From Paralithodes platypus (taxonomy: Eukaryota; Arthropoda; Malacostraca; Decapoda; Lithodidae), in contig CM064495.1 of NCBI GenBank assembly GCA_032716605.1, positions 27,622,749 through 27,686,748 on the forward strand: DNA of 64,000 nucleotides, given 5' to 3'. Both the position numbers and the translations under genes were made by a program. This document shows, in pieces, positions 1 to 11,435 of the stretch (position 1 is its first letter; each line of letters begins with the position of its first letter). A model generated the notes under the pieces. That model was not told the origin of the DNA. It saw nothing but the letters and a program-made list of their open reading frames with translations, and made no database searches.

Positions 1-456
1 ATGCAGATAGGCTTCATTGACTGCCTGCGTACCTCGTGCAGATGGTATAAAAAGTTCTTTCTGCATATGGTGGACATGTCAGTTCTGAATGCCTACAACA
101 TATACAAGCTTCGGAATGTGAACACACCCATGAAGTTCAATAGCCTGCGGAGGTTCCAAAAGCAGGTGTTGACGGAGCTCCTGGAGAAGTATGCTATGCC
201 ACAGAGGGCAGTGGCACATCCTGGGCCCGCCGTTATTGACCGCTTGCAGTCTGCTCAATACTTGATTAGGCACAGGCTTGGTTCCCTGCCTCAGAATGAA
301 TCCGGAAGAACACAGCAGAAGCGGTGCCATGTCTGCTACAACAGCAGGGTGAAGCCGAGGTCAGGTAAAAAGTCAACCCTGGAGTGTGTGGAGTGCAAGG
401 TGGCACTCTGTGCTGTAGATTGCTTCTTTGATTACCACTCCAAGCTGGAGTTCTAA
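1..456 (+). CDS. piggyBac transposase, C-terminal fragment (family A)
   Basis: The last about 150 residues of a piggyBac-type transposase, open at the window edge. The segment CRWYKKFFLHMVDMSVLNAY matches the helix that follows the third catalytic Asp in the two longer transposases here. It ends in a cysteine-rich zinc-binding module with Cys109, Cys112, Cys129, Cys132, Cys137, Cys141 and His146 of the visible fragment, as in the C-terminal domain that binds transposon ends in piggyBac proteins. The catalytic Asp residues lie upstream of the window, so activity cannot be judged. The stop is TAA at 454-456 with no internal break. It clearly differs from the copies at 44309 and 53153 in the linker (FNSLRRFQKQVLTELLEKY). 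Confidence 0.85.
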   Translation: MQIGFIDCLRTSCRWYKKFFLHMVDMSVLNAYNIYKLRNVNTPMKFNSLRRFQKQVLTELLEKYAMPQRAVAHPGPAVIDRLQSAQYLIRHRLGSLPQNESGRTQQKRCHVCYNSRVKPRSGKKSTLECVECKVALCAVDCFFDYHSKLEF

Positions 457-723
457 TAATCATACTGAAATTGCCAAATAAAATGACAATATGTACACTA
501 TAATTATATATAGGCAAAAAGTGGAAGAAAACCAATGTATTGTAATACAAAAGTCATGTATTATGAGAACATTGATACAAATACAATTACACCATAATAA
601 TATGTGAAAGTGACACATATGTATATACCAAGTGACATTCATATGATTAGAACCTATAGAAATATAAATCAGTGAAAAAAGACACAATAAATTGTATATA
701 AAACGTTTACAAATCATATTACT

Positions 724-1252
724 AAGTGAAAGTGACACAAGACCTAATATTTGATGGCCAAAGTATAATAAACACCTGTGATAATGAATAATCAGTGCCT
801 AATACAACAATAACCTACCTCAATTACTAATAAAATGTACGGTATCGAGTGAAAATGAGCATTATCAGTGACAGTGACACTCTCTAAAGCATATTTGTCA
901 AAGTGAAAGTGACACAAGACCTAATATTTGATGGCCAAAGTATAATAAACACCTGTGATAACGAATAATCAGTGCCTAATACAACAATAACCTACCTCAA
1001 TTACTAATAAAATGTACGGTATCGAGTGAAAATGAGCATTATCAGTGACAGTGACACTCTTAAAGCATATTTGTCAAAGTGAAAGTGACACAAGACCTAA
1101 TATTTGATGGCCAAAGTATAATAAACACCTGTGATAACGAATAATCAGTGCCTAATACAACAATAACCTACCTCAATTACTAATAAAATGTACGGTATCG
1201 AGTGAAAATTAGCAATATCAGTGACAGTGATACCCTAATAAACATATTTTAT
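724..1252. repeat. Tandem repeat, three copies of about 176 bp
   Basis: The motif AAGTGAAAGTGACACAAGAC starts at 724, 901 and 1077, with nearly identical sequence between starts. The copies include a TGTACGGTATCGAGTGAAAA segment and differ by a few substitutions and small indels. The array lies in the 3' noncoding part of piggyBac family A, so it is probably a subterminal array of that element. Confidence 0.85.
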
Positions 1253-1646
1253 ATAATTGGCCTCAAAATAACTAGAAAATATCAAATAAACATCACATTC
1301 TCAATATCAAACACTAAAATCGTCTAAGGGAGATAAATACTTTGGCGCGGCGAGCGGCTACGTGCGTCGTAGCCATGGCCGGGGCGACGCGTCCGAACGC
1401 GGGAAGAATTTGCCGCCGAAAAGCACTCGTCTTCCCGCGCTCACCATTATGCAACCAGAGGGGCTAGAGACCTCTACTCAACGCCATTCGACAGAGGAAG
1501 GTTTGTGGAACATTATTCTTTTTTATTCACAACATTACATGACATATTCATTGACTTACAGAGTAGTTAACATAGGCCAAAGATCGTCAAAACACCCGGT
1601 ACCGGAGCACAGTCGTAAGCTATAGCCCCCGGGGCTGGAGGGTTAA

Positions 1647-3119
1647 TACCCCAAGGTCTTTCACACTGTCTTTCCGTTCTATTATGTGGTTAGATTCTGT
1701 TAAGTAATTTGTAATTTCTTTAACACCATTATTATCTCCGTACCGTATTAATTGGAATTTTTCCTCATTGAATTGCATGTTGTTTTCCCTGGTCCACTGG
1801 AACACTACATTCATGTCTTCCTGCAGTCGGCCCGTGTCCTCTTGTGTGTTTACTATCTTGCTTAATTTTGTGTCATCAGCAAAAGACGACACCGTACTGT
1901 GTCTGGTGTTGGTATCTATGTCGCAAATTAGTATGAGGAACAGAAGGGGCGCTAGCACTGTTCCTTGGGGCACTGAGCTTTTGACATCCGAAGGCTCAGA
2001 AGTGACTTGGTTTACTGCTACCGATTGTTTTCGGTTTACGAGGAAATTGTATATCCACCGTCCGATTTTCCCAGTTATACCTTTTGCTTTCAGTTTGTGG
2101 GCTATTATACCATGGTCACATTTATCAAATGCCTTAGCAAAATCGGTGTAAATGACATCCACGTTTTTCTTTTCTTCTAGCGCTTTAAGAATTTTGTCAT
2201 AGTGTTCCAAAAGTTGTGAGAGACATGATCTTCCCGCTCTGAACCCATGTTGACCGGTGTTGTGTAGTTCATTTGTCTCCATGAATGTTGAAATTTTGCT
2301 TCGCAGGACTCGCTCGAAAACTTTAATGATGTGAGAGGTTAGAGCTACCGGGCGGTAGTTTTTTGGTAGTGCTTTACTCCCTCCTTTATGCAGTGGGGCA
2401 ATTATTGCGTTTTTCAAGCTATCTGGTATGTCACCAGTGTCTAGACTCCTTCTCCACATTATAGCCAGGGGTTTTGAGAGGTTTTCCTTACATTTTTTCA
2501 TTAGGATCGAATTCCATGAGTCCGGGCCGGGGGCCGAGTGGGATGGCATGTTGGAAATGGCCTCTTCTATGTCTTTTGGACCGAAATCAATATCCAGCAT
2601 CTGAGGGGTTTCCGTGGGGGAGGTTTCCATGAAAAATATATTTTGGTCTCTGATGACTTTTGTTTCATCAGGCTCACTGAATGCCATTTCATACTGCCTG
2701 CTTAAGAGTTCGCTCATTTCCTTTTTGTCCCCTGTGAAAGAGCCGTCCCCTTTGCTCAGTGGGCCGATGTTTCATGTTGTTTTAGCCTTTTGTTTGGCGT
2801 ATGAAAAGAAGTATTTGGAATTTTCCTTTATACCTGCAATAGCTTTCCTCTCCTCTTCCATATGTTGTAGTTCGTATGATATTCTTAGCCTTTGTTCAAT
2901 TTCCACAATTTCTCTATCTATTTCGACCTTTTGCCTATCCTGTAGATTTTGATGTGTGCGTCTTTGTGTGAGTAATTTTCTTCTTCTGTACAGCCTCCTC
3001 CTTTCCCGATCTTGTTTGCTTCTTCGTTTTGTTTGTCTTGCAGGTATATGGTGGCTACAGATTTGGGTCATGGTTTCTGTTATTAAGACTAGACATTCTG
3101 CTGGTGTCAGGTTATCCAT
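1647..3119 (-). pseudogene. LINE-A ORF2: linker and reverse transcriptase
   Basis: Catalyses target-primed reverse transcription in non-LTR elements. Reading on the minus strand, a basic linker (3119-2772, rich in KRRSKQDRERRR) ends at a stop. The RT then runs from 2717 and shows APGPDSW, NYRPVALTS, YTDFAKAFDKCDHG (motif A with its catalytic Asp), SVPQGTVLAPLLFLI (motif B) and SSFADDTKLS (motif C, catalytic FADD). It proceeds to VKDLGVL and is cut at the TTAA target of the adjacent piggyBac; the last residues in that frame (LQPRGL) are piggyBac sequence. The break between linker and RT, and the loss of the thumb and 3' end, make it dead. Confidence 0.85.
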
Positions 3120-3316
3120 TAAATCTTCCCAGTCTATTTCCTCTATTTCTTGATTTACCTCTTCCCACCTAATGTTTTTGTTATTGAAGTTAAATTTACT
3201 GAAGGGGCCGGTTTTTGTTCTCGATTCTGAGGTTGTCTGTACACTTTCTAAGGTTGTTTTGATCTCAATTAATTTATGATCTGAGTATGTTGTGTCCGAT
3301 ATGTTAATGCTGTGTA

Positions 3317-3992
3317 CTAGAGAGTCGTATTAGTGAAGACCAGGTCTAAGATATTGTTTTCACGTGTGGGTTCAGCAATATGTTGGGTAAGACTAAAAAA
3401 ATCACTAAGTTCAAAAAGCTCTCTCGTATTAGTATTTGCTTCTCCGGTGTTATTTGCCACTAACTGGTTTTCTAGTTGTCTCCATTTAATGTTTGGTAGG
3501 TTAAAGTCTCCTAGCCATATAATATTTGGTGTTGGGTTCCCCAGGGTTTCCACTTCTGATTTTATTTTGTTGAGCTGGGGTTTGAATTCTTCTCGGGATG
3601 AGTCTGGAGGCCTGTATGTAACAATAACTGCTAAATTTAGGGATTCTATTTTAACTCCCAAGTATTTCCACCACTTCATTACTGTTATTTAGGAATTCAG
3701 TACATATCAGTGAGTCATGTATGTACAAGGCTACACCTCCATGTGATCTATGCGTTCTGTCCGCCCTATGTAGGTTGTAACCAGGAATCCATACCTCACT
3801 ATCTTCCTGATCTTTAATGTGAGTTTCTGTGAGAGCCGCAAATATAGCGTTTCCTTCTTCTAGCAGGCCCCTAATAAATGGTACTTTGTTCGTGGTTCTA
3901 TTTTTTAGGCCTTGGATATTTGCAAACAAGATTGGGGAGGGATTGTTTGTTGTACTATGTGTACCTAATAGTCTTCGGGATGTATTGGCCAC
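3317..3992 (-). pseudogene. LINE-A ORF2: APE-type endonuclease domain, frameshifted
   Basis: Nicks target DNA for LINE insertion. Two overlapping frames together give the domain. The first (3992-3651) has FANIQGLKNRTTNKV, LTETHIKDQ (catalytic Glu of the TETH/TETW motif) and SHGGVALYI. The second (3679-3317) continues with VTYRPPDSS, WLGDFNLPNIKW (GDFN motif) and PTRENNILDLVFTN. The SDH motif lies just beyond, in a further broken frame near 3300 (TTYSDHKLIEI). The annotated starts are not ATG; the 5' end overlaps the end of ORF1 by 28 bp on the same strand, a common LINE arrangement. Confidence 0.85.
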
Positions 3993-4831
3993 TCTTGGGA
4001 GGCCAGGAGGTGCTCGAGGTGTTCTATGTGCTCTTCCATCTCCCTCAGTCTCTTCATCTTCATCTGCCCTTTCCCTCCTTGCCTTTTTCCTCTGTCTCGT
4101 CCTCGCATAGCTAGAGAGTTTTTTGGGCTACCATATCTCCAAGTCCCTTTAATATGAAAAGCTGGGCATTTCATATTGTAGCAGGTCTTGTTCTCAAGTG
4201 ATGTCTTGCAAAGGGATGGGTGGTGGTATTTGCAGGTTTCACCAAATCTACATTTTCCATGACTGGTTATGTTGTTGCAAATTTTGGGATGAGCAAATCT
4301 ACATGAATTCCCATTATATTCGCCCTTTTGACCAAAGTAGCACCTTCTTTCCAGATAATATCTGCACACTGGTGTAGACAACCCCAGTAGGTGTGGCTGG
4401 GACTGCAAGGGGTTATGTGGTGAGCTAAGTGTGGTTGTGGGTGATAGTGGGCTTGGTGTATGGGTGGGTGAGGCCTGCAGGGGGGTGGAGTTACGGGTCG
4501 GTTGTAGGTGGGCAGGTGGTAGTGGTGAGAGGGGAGACGATGTGGAAGGGGAGCCTGATATGGGGGCTTGTTGCATCCTACGTTCATCCTGCAATTGTAT
4601 TTGATCAACAGCAGTAGGGTGGTCAATGGCCATAGATGGGATTAATGTGGGTGTTTTCTGGGTCTGGGGAGATGTGCGGCAGGGTTTGTGGATATGTAGG
4701 GTGCGAAAGGTTGTTGTTCGGCAGACGATGTGTGTTGATGTGCAGGAGGCAATGTGGGCATTATCATGGGAAGGTGTGCGTGTGTGGGTTGTGATATTTG
4801 TATGGGCCCTGAGACCCCAATAGTTCCCCAT
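3965..4831 (-). pseudogene. LINE-A ORF1, C-terminal part with three CCCH zinc fingers
   Basis: Putative RNA-binding ORF1 protein. After a Pro/Ser/Thr-rich linker come three consecutive CCCH fingers: CX7CX12CX3H (starting CRYYLERRC), CX8CX5CX3H (CNNITSHGKC) and CX8CX4CX3H (CKTSLENKTC). A charged coiled-coil-like tail follows (RGKRQGGKGQMKMKRLREMEEHIEHLEHLLASQ). CCCH fingers generally bind single-stranded RNA. The N-terminal about 60 residues of this frame (MGNYWGLRAHTN) probably belong to the other frame, because the authentic ORF1 seems to shift frame near 4642. The function is inferred from the fingers. Confidence 0.75.
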
Positions 4832-5235
4832 TTTCTGTGAAAGGTAGCTATGTCTTGGCTATATTTCAGTCTATCTTGTACTTCTGTATTTTCTACAGTC
4901 TGTATGACTTGCCATGTGATATCGAAACAACTATCGCAGAAATGGAAGTTCGTCCCTCTTGTATTGTACGCCTCATTTATTGGTGTCAATCCTATGCAAA
5001 TCCAGTGGTATGGTTGCTTGCATATCCGACATGCGGTGCTTTTATGCATGTGTATATTCATCTTACAACTCGTACAGTTGTCTCTGGTAAAAAAATGTGT
5101 TTGTTTTATTGTTTTTGTTTTTCCACCCGCCCTTACATGGGGGAGAGAGAGAGAGGGGGGGGGGGCTTGGAGGACAAGGAGGTGTTTGTTACGCGGTTTG
5201 TGGAGGTGGGGGGGGGGGGGGGGGGGGAGTGCCAC
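4642..5235 (-). pseudogene. LINE-A ORF1, N-terminal part with PHD-like finger
   Basis: This frame gives a Pro-rich start, a basic stretch, and a PHD/C4HC3-like zinc finger: CTSCKMNIHMHKSTACRICK, then QPYHWICIGL, then FHFCDSCFDITW. PHD fingers occur in ORF1 of CR1-group LINEs. The frame ends at a stop near 4642, where the CCCH-containing frame takes over, so one frameshift separates the two halves. The first codon is GTG, and the true start may lie in the poly-G region or be lost. Confidence 0.7.
5143..5228. repeat. GA-rich and poly-G low-complexity tract
   Basis: A (GA)n stretch, a G10 run near 5157 and a second run of about 19 G at 5207-5227 lie at the 5' edge of LINE-A. On the minus strand this is a C-rich leader encoding the poly-Pro start of ORF1. 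The runs are long enough to be prone to polymerase slippage, and their exact lengths in the assembly may be wrong. Confidence 0.85.
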
Positions 5236-8200
5236 TCGTTTACACTCGTTATGTTTAAACTTTAAGTAACTTTAAGTAACACTTTCAATAATTATCTTAT
5301 GAAACAGAATTCTCACTGCCCTAACCACTTTTCCCGTTTTTGGACTGTTTAGCGGAATATACGGCACTCTAGGAAAATAACGAACTTTCCAGGCTACCTA
5401 TATATAGTATCTATTTTAATTTTCATATTTTACCTATCAACTTGATTCAACACTGCTCAGGTTCGAATTTTCACCACATTTGGTTGCGTGGGAGATCTTT
5501 CTCTCCAATAACGTCACTACTAACCTGCGATATGGTCGAGAAATAATCTGCACTGATTTAATTTGTTTATTTATATATTGGTTTTCTCTGTTTGCTATTA
5601 TTTACGATTTTTGTTTTGTCGGTACCCTTTCCTGTCGAGGTTAAGTTTCGCTTTTGGTAAAATCGTATAGGGGGAGGGGAGGGGACGTGTCCAGGAGAGC
5701 GAGGGGATATATGTGTTTATGGTCTTTGCGGTCACCGAGGGTATTTTGTTTACAGCATACGTCCTGTTCCCAAGCTAAAAGATAAAAGTTCCCCTGACTT
5801 TAATTCTCTGTATTATACTTTCCTAGTTTATTTACGTGATATACGATGTTCACTATCACTTTTAACTTAGGCTTCATATTTTCCCATAGCCCTGTTTGAT
5901 TTCATAGGACTATATAGCTAACACTTTGCTTTGGGACGTAACGGTTTTTTCTTTCCCTTCTTCTTTCCACCTGCCTTATGGGCCTGCCCTAGGCCTGTCC
6001 TAGACCAGCGCCGTGGCACTGCTGTAGGAGTTAACAGATTTTTTCTCCAAAACGCGTATATCTCTCCAGATATTTTATCAATCGGTTCGATTTTGCACTT
6101 CACAGGACCGCGACACTACGTTTGTTTTTGTGTGTGATTTTTTAAAAGTTTAATCACCAGTATCCCGCGGGATAGTCGAAAAATCCCGGACCGCGACGGA
6201 TGTGACCCTCCTCTCTGACTGACTGACTCTGACCCCTTGCTGGCTATATATATGATGATGACAAAATGTCATGGGGGGTGAGGGGGGGCAAAGCCCCACT
6301 CAAGATATTATTGTATCCAAAGACAGTCAAAATAGACGGGAACATGATGGCAAGCGTCTGACGGCACTCCGCGTAGTGTAAACAAGGCTGGCGGTACGCC
6401 CAAATTCTACATTCTACCCCAGAAAAAATAGACGGAAACTTAACCGCGAGCGATCAACTTATGTAAACATGACGACCATCGGACCGGACACCCGGATACT
6501 ACATTCTTCCCAAGGATTTCAATAAGTTACGGGGGGGTGAACCCTCAACCCATCGTGTATATGATGGCATCACCAACAATTTCTTTAAAAACTTCGCTTG
6601 GGTTTCTCCATTCTAGGGTTTTCTTGAAACCTGAAACAGGAAAACCTGAGCCAACTTTTGAAATTCATTTTAGGGTTTTTTGGATTCTGAAAGGAGGAAT
6701 TTCGGTAGAATTCAAGGAGACTTCAGCAGGACTTACCTCTGACCGGGTATAGGCTATCCTAGTGTTTACTATACCCATTTGAAAGGCCATTAGCCTAACC
6801 TAACAACCTTCCTAACCTATCCTAGTATTATGGGTGGGGGCTGCCGCCCCCACACCCCCGCTGTTTGACATCTTTGACTTGAATTTTTGGTGTATTTGTC
6901 TGTGAAGTGGATATTTTTTCAATTTGTCGATGACGAAAATCCTCCATGCAGACTACTGTATATGGAGAAAAATATGGCGAATCTATTGGTGCCCATTTTC
7001 CCTAATAAATTGTTTCTCATAACGCCGCAGTAGTGTCATTTAAAATAACCCCTATCCTAGTATTATAGGTGGGGGCTGCCGCCTCCACACCCCTGCTGGT
7101 TGGGTACGAATCGCTTCGTAAAAAAAAAAATTTTGGCTGTCGATTATACGAAGGTGAAAGAAAAGTTTATGAAGTCTACGGTGTTTACTCTGCAATCTTC
7201 AGCTTTGATTGTACGTTGATAACAGGAAAGTACCGTATTGACAACCTTGTTACGAAAATTATATTTTAGTAAAATACTTTATATTAGGTTTTTCCGTGGG
7301 TTAAAACAAATTTTCATATGATCTTTAGAGCTGTCGATAACTGGAAGTACCATATTGACAACCTTGTTACGAAAAAGACATTTTAGTACCATACTTTTTT
7401 ATTAGGTCTTGCAGAGGTTAAAAAAAAAATCATATGATCTTTAGAGCATAGGCCTATATATTCCATATTTATCTTCATATATATAAAACAAAAATTGTGA
7501 TAGCCTATTAAAATAATATTGAACCCCACAATTTCCCTCACCTACTGTAAAATCGCGATTCACCCAATAAATGACGCCATTTAACGCCGTATCTTCATAT
7601 TGATGGATAATGGATAAGTTAATGCAAATCTTCGGTAGAATTTTACTGAAGGAGTGTGCATTTTACAGGTACCACCACGGACTTATTCAAGATTTAATTT
7701 AGGTTTCCACAGATCCATCAACAACCTACACCTTTTTCTGGTCTGATACTAGTAAATCAAACTATTTAATAATTTTTTTTAATGTGGTTTTAGACGGGAA
7801 TAAAACAGCGCATTTGGGCCGAAAATCGGGAGTCTACCGCCTCTTCCGATCGCCGGTTTGTTGACATGATGCTCGACGTTAGTTACGTTTGCTGTTGTAT
7901 TTTTGCCCCCTGCTGGCAATATATATGATGATGATAATAAGTTTAGGGGGGGTGAGGGGAGGGGACAAAGCCCCCCTCAACACAAACTGTATCCCACAGC
8001 CTAAATTGTAATTGAATGTGCGCCCCTTAGTAAATCCGCTCCAAATCCTCTCAAACCATGAAAAACAACAATAAAACACTATATTCCTCGAAGAAAAAAA
8101 AAACATGGTAGGCCTAGCCTAAATAGGCTAAGGCTGCTGTAGTTGTTGTTGTTCCCCAAGCTGCCTGGCCGAACAGCCTCAAGGCCCCGAGCAAGGCCAA

Positions 8201-9778
8201 GGCCATAACCGAGCGCCCCCACAGAACCCTCCCTGCCGACCACAATAAAGCCTGGGTGACCGAAGCCACTCCATGGTGGGGAGCTGAGGAGGGTGCGGAA
8301 ACGCCCGGGAAACCAAAGCCCCACCCAAGGTCTTGCGCCCCTCAGCAATTATGAAGAGAAAGTTGAGGGGCAAAGGAAAAATGTGACGCTTTGGCTTCCA
8401 ATCTTGGTAGATTGGGAGGTCAATCCACGGAAAAGAAGCCGTCACTTGAGATCTAGAAAATATATAAGTAAAAGGAACAGTCAGAGTAAGCTATGGGTAT
8501 GACAGAGATCGCTCAGTTCTCACTCTGATAGACCAGCCCAAACAATATCGAATGGTACCGAAAAAATTGAAAAACATACCCTGTACTGTATAGTAGCCTA
8601 AAAGGTCAATATAAAGGAGCCAGACCACAGCTATTTCAAAGTTTATTTTTTGCTGGTTTTGTAATTTTTTAGGTTTATCAAGTGTTTAATAATAATGATT
8701 ATTACCGGAAATTAGTATTTACCCATTATCCAACAATCTAAATATATGGCCCCCACTAGTGGGGAGGGCTATGAAGTTCAGGGAAAATGAGGGATTAAAG
8801 AAATAGCATTATTTTTTAACTATTTGTCGTTGGATACAGAATATGTAGAGAGGGGTAACCACCCCTCACCCCCCCCAGGACTTATAGAAATCCTCATATA
8901 TGTGGCCAGCAGCCAACAAAAACCCCTATTTACCCAATCTGACCCTATTGTTGGATACTCATTTCCAGTGTTTTGTCAACCTCTATACCAATGCTTATAC
9001 TAGCGGGGATCTCTCTCCCCACCCCCCTCTACTTATGCTGTATTCCACGGCAAAGTGTTATGGCCAAATAGCTATTTCTCTTCTTTAACCCCTCATTTTC
9101 CCTGATAGGCTATTCATAGCCCGGTAATTCTGCGTAACTACAACTCACTTTCTGTTATTTTAGGTTTTATCTATTTTATTTTTGTATTTTAATGCTTTGT
9201 AAGTGTGTATTTTATTGTTAGAAAGTGTGGAAAGCACTTCTTATTAGAAAGTGTGGAAAGCACTTCTTATTAGCATTTGCATAGTTAATTGTAATTCAGA
9301 TACCCCAACAATCTAGTTTACTAGATTTAGTCAACTTTGAAAAGATATTAGCCTAACCTAACCTAGGGTCAATATATAGCATGCGCGACAATATAAGTAA
9401 AAAATTAATCTCAATGGCATGTGATAAAACAATTTTTTTCCAAATTATTGATATAGGTCAGTCCCAGGAAACTATCATCATACTACATATTATATGGATA
9501 TTTACCTTTCAATGTTTTTGTTTACAATGTCTGTCAGTCAACAACTGAGACATCTGGTGGCAAATGCAATGCCCCTACTGTATGTCTTGGCAAGTGTAAT
9601 CGCATCTCGACCAATTACGATGCAGTCAAACTGACACGTGATGTCAATCGACCAATCAGGTGATGCCATGCTTCGGTAGAGAGCTACCGGGTCTTGAACC
9701 CGCTGAGTTTGACGATGGCCAGCCTGTGTACAGGATGTGAGGGACTCAGGGAGCCGATCAAACTTTTTTCCACCGTCT
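5236..9778. other. Gene-free stretch of dispersed repeats
   Basis: No coding region I can support. Visible content: a G-rich hairpin family (GGGTGGGGGCTGCCGCCCCC) at 6831-6863 and about 7067-7099; a repeat with ATATATGATGATG followed by a G-rich then CAAAGCCCC segment at about 6243-6330 and 7916-8010, inverted at about 8820-8905; a paired tandem repeat at 9219-9271; an AT-rich segment of about 100 bp related to others at 12.2, 14.7 and 15.7 kb (about 8719-8795, with CCCCACTAGTGGGG at its centre); and short CCTAACCTAACC runs. The remainder is unassigned AT-rich DNA. Confidence 0.6.
8140..8428 (-). repeat. Inverted repeat arm, partner of 10877-11153
   Basis: About 285 bp, GC-rich compared with its surroundings. 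The reverse complement occurs at 10877-11153 with few differences, for example the ends GTTGTTCCCCAAGCTGCC and GGCAGCTTGGGGAACAAC. Spacing is 2.4 kb. The short ORFs across it differ in frame between the copies and are not supported as genes. Probably two copies of one nonautonomous element in opposite orientation. Confidence 0.8.
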
Positions 9779-9782
9779 TTAA

Positions 9783-10211
9783 CCCCTTATTGGCGGCGCT
9801 CGACTTACAGTAAGTCGTGCACCAATTTGCAGCAAGTTAGGAGCATTATTAAGGCTTTTAAAGGGTTAAATTAGAGTGCAAATGGCCGGGAGCACAGCGG
9901 GCCAGACAGCCGACTCCCAGGGCTTACCGCCGCCCATTAATTCATGTTCCCTGTGTTCTCGAGAGGCCGGCAGTGTAGCCAGTAGTGAGCATAGCTGGGA
10001 AAAATATACCGATATATGCTAAACTCCCATGTTCGTGGCATCACTGCAAGAGAACCAAGAGTGCTACGTAGCTCGTTCTGGTCTCATTTTGAAGCTTTTA
10101 GTGCCTAGTATTTTGCTAAATATATATTTGTTTTCATGCAGATGCTTGATTTATCATGCAGGAGGGCCTGAATATGCCCAAATGAGCCCAAAACACCCCG
10201 CTAGACAAGGG
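9783..10211. mobile_element. piggyBac-type MITE (TTAA target), copy 1
   Basis: 429 bp between TTAA at 9779-9782 and TTAA at 10212-10215. The left end reads CCCCTTATTGGCGGCGCTCG and the right end CGCTAGACAAGGG. The same termini occur in the elements at 16984, 28008 and 50942. A subterminal palindrome resembling CTCGACNNNNGTCGAG is recognisable. It has no transposase; none of the autonomous piggyBac termini in this window match it. Confidence 0.75.
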
Positions 10212-10440
10212 TTAAAAACAATCAGGCTGCTTTAGACATTTTCACCTCCCGTGGTTGCCTTCCAATAAGTGTAACCTGTCCAAAGTGCAATAACCAGTGT
10301 TCCAAATACGCCCGACGAGGACAGGTGGTTTTGAAATGCACACACTTTTTTCCCGTGGAAGAAATAAAAAAAAAAAACACCACCTGTTGAGCAGGATGAG
10401 CCTCCAGCCACTCAACCCAGTACCTCCTCTGCTCATTAAG

Positions 10441-10730
10441 GTTAGTTGGTTGGTTGCCCACCAGCGGGGGTGGTAGCCCCCACCCAGGCTAATGTTAACC
10501 CCATTTCTACTAGGTTAGGTTAATGTTAACCCCCATGGTTGGTTGCCGACCAGCGGGGGTGTGGGGGCGGCAGCCCCCACCCAGACTAATGTTAACCCTA
10601 TACTTACTAGGTTAGGTTAGGCTAATGTTAACCCCATGGTTGGTTGCCGACCAGCGGGGGTGTGGGGGCAGCAGCCCCCACCCAGGCTAATGTTAACCCC
10701 ATTCTTACTAGGTTAGGTTAGGTTAGGCGG
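10441..10730. repeat. Tandem units of about 100 bp with G-rich hairpin and TTAGG runs
   Basis: Three units, each with GGTTGGTTGCC, a hairpin of type GTGGGGGCGGCAGCCCCCAC, then CTAATGTTAACCCCAT and ACTAGGTTAGGTTAGG. The TTAGG motif is the arthropod telomere repeat, but the runs are short and interstitial. Confidence 0.8.
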
Positions 10731-10876
10731 TATTTAGGTTATTACCGAAACTACCACTAATTAGTACTCAATATTTGAAGGCTATTATATAATAAGGATG
10801 TTGCAAAGATCATATTTCAAATGTGTTTCAATCTCCGGAGATACATTTTATGTGCACTATATAAAGTAGGACTACT

Positions 10877-11153
10877 GTGGATTGACCTCCCAATCTACCA
10901 AGATTGGAAGCCAAAGCGTCACATTTTTCCTTTGCCCCTCAACTTTCTCTTCATAATTGCTGAGGGGCACAGGGCCCTGGGTGGGGCTTTGGTTTCCCGG
11001 GCGTTTCCGCACCCTCCTCAGCTCCCCGCCATGGAGTGGCTTCGGTCACCCAGGCTTTATTGTGGTCGTCAGGGAGGGTTCTGTGGGGGCGCTCGGTTAT
11101 GGCCTTGGAATTGCTCGGGGCTGTTCGGCCAGGCAGCTTGGGGAACAACAACT
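10877..11153 (+). repeat. Inverted repeat arm, partner of 8140-8428
   Basis: Reverse complement of 8140-8428 over nearly its whole length, beginning GTGGATTGACCTCCC and ending GGGGAACAACAACT before a poly-A run. The small indels between the two arms put their short ORFs in different frames, which argues against coding. Confidence 0.8.
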
Positions 11154-11435
11154 GTAAAAAAAAAAAATATCTCCCTATTAATGACAGTGAAACTCTTATT
11201 ACTCTTACTGTTAAAATAGATGCTTCAATAAGTCATGTGGGGGTGATGGGTGCCAAAGCCGCCCTCAACCCATCCTGTATCCAAAGGCAAAAATAAATGG
11301 CATATTTACTCTAACTAAAGTTTTCCGGGGATTGTAACTAATTTCAACTACTGTATAATGATGAAAACTACCTAAAGCCAAAAAGAAAAACCATGGGAAA
11401 ATTAGTGGTAGTTTCGGTTATATTTTCCGGTTAGG

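Larger units (their letters stand above)
1..1642 (+). mobile_element. piggyBac-type DNA transposon (family A), 3' portion only
   Basis: The left part lies outside the window. What remains is the C-terminal transposase reading frame, about 1.2 kb of noncoding 3' region, and a right end that finishes in GGAGGG directly before TTAA (1643-1646), the usual piggyBac target. The DNA beyond the TTAA is LINE coding sequence on the other strand: the LINE frame reads through to DLGV and a TTA codon, then becomes unrelated piggyBac sequence, so the element inserted into LINE ORF2. Its right end differs from the termini of the two piggyBac copies at 44089 and 52933, so it is a separate family. Confidence 0.7.
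1647..5240 (-). mobile_element. Non-LTR retrotransposon (LINE-A) with ORF1 and ORF2
   Basis: A minus-strand LINE with two partly overlapping coding regions: ORF1 (3965-5235) and ORF2 (1647-3992). ORF2 has an APE-type endonuclease followed by a reverse transcriptase with the FADD motif, as in the CR1/L2/Jockey group. The 3' end is missing because piggyBac family A interrupts it at the TTAA at 1643-1646. Several frameshifts and stops make it inactive. ORF1 carries PHD-like and CCCH fingers rather than the more usual CCHC knuckles. The 5' boundary is uncertain and is placed at the poly-G tract upstream of ORF1. Confidence 0.8.

Noticed and set aside
4837..5269. Plus-strand ORFs across the poly-G tract
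   Set aside because: They are antisense to LINE ORF1 and depend on homopolymer length.
8079..8502. Small protein genes on both strands of the inverted-repeat arms
   Set aside because: The two arms have different frames and indels that are not multiples of three.
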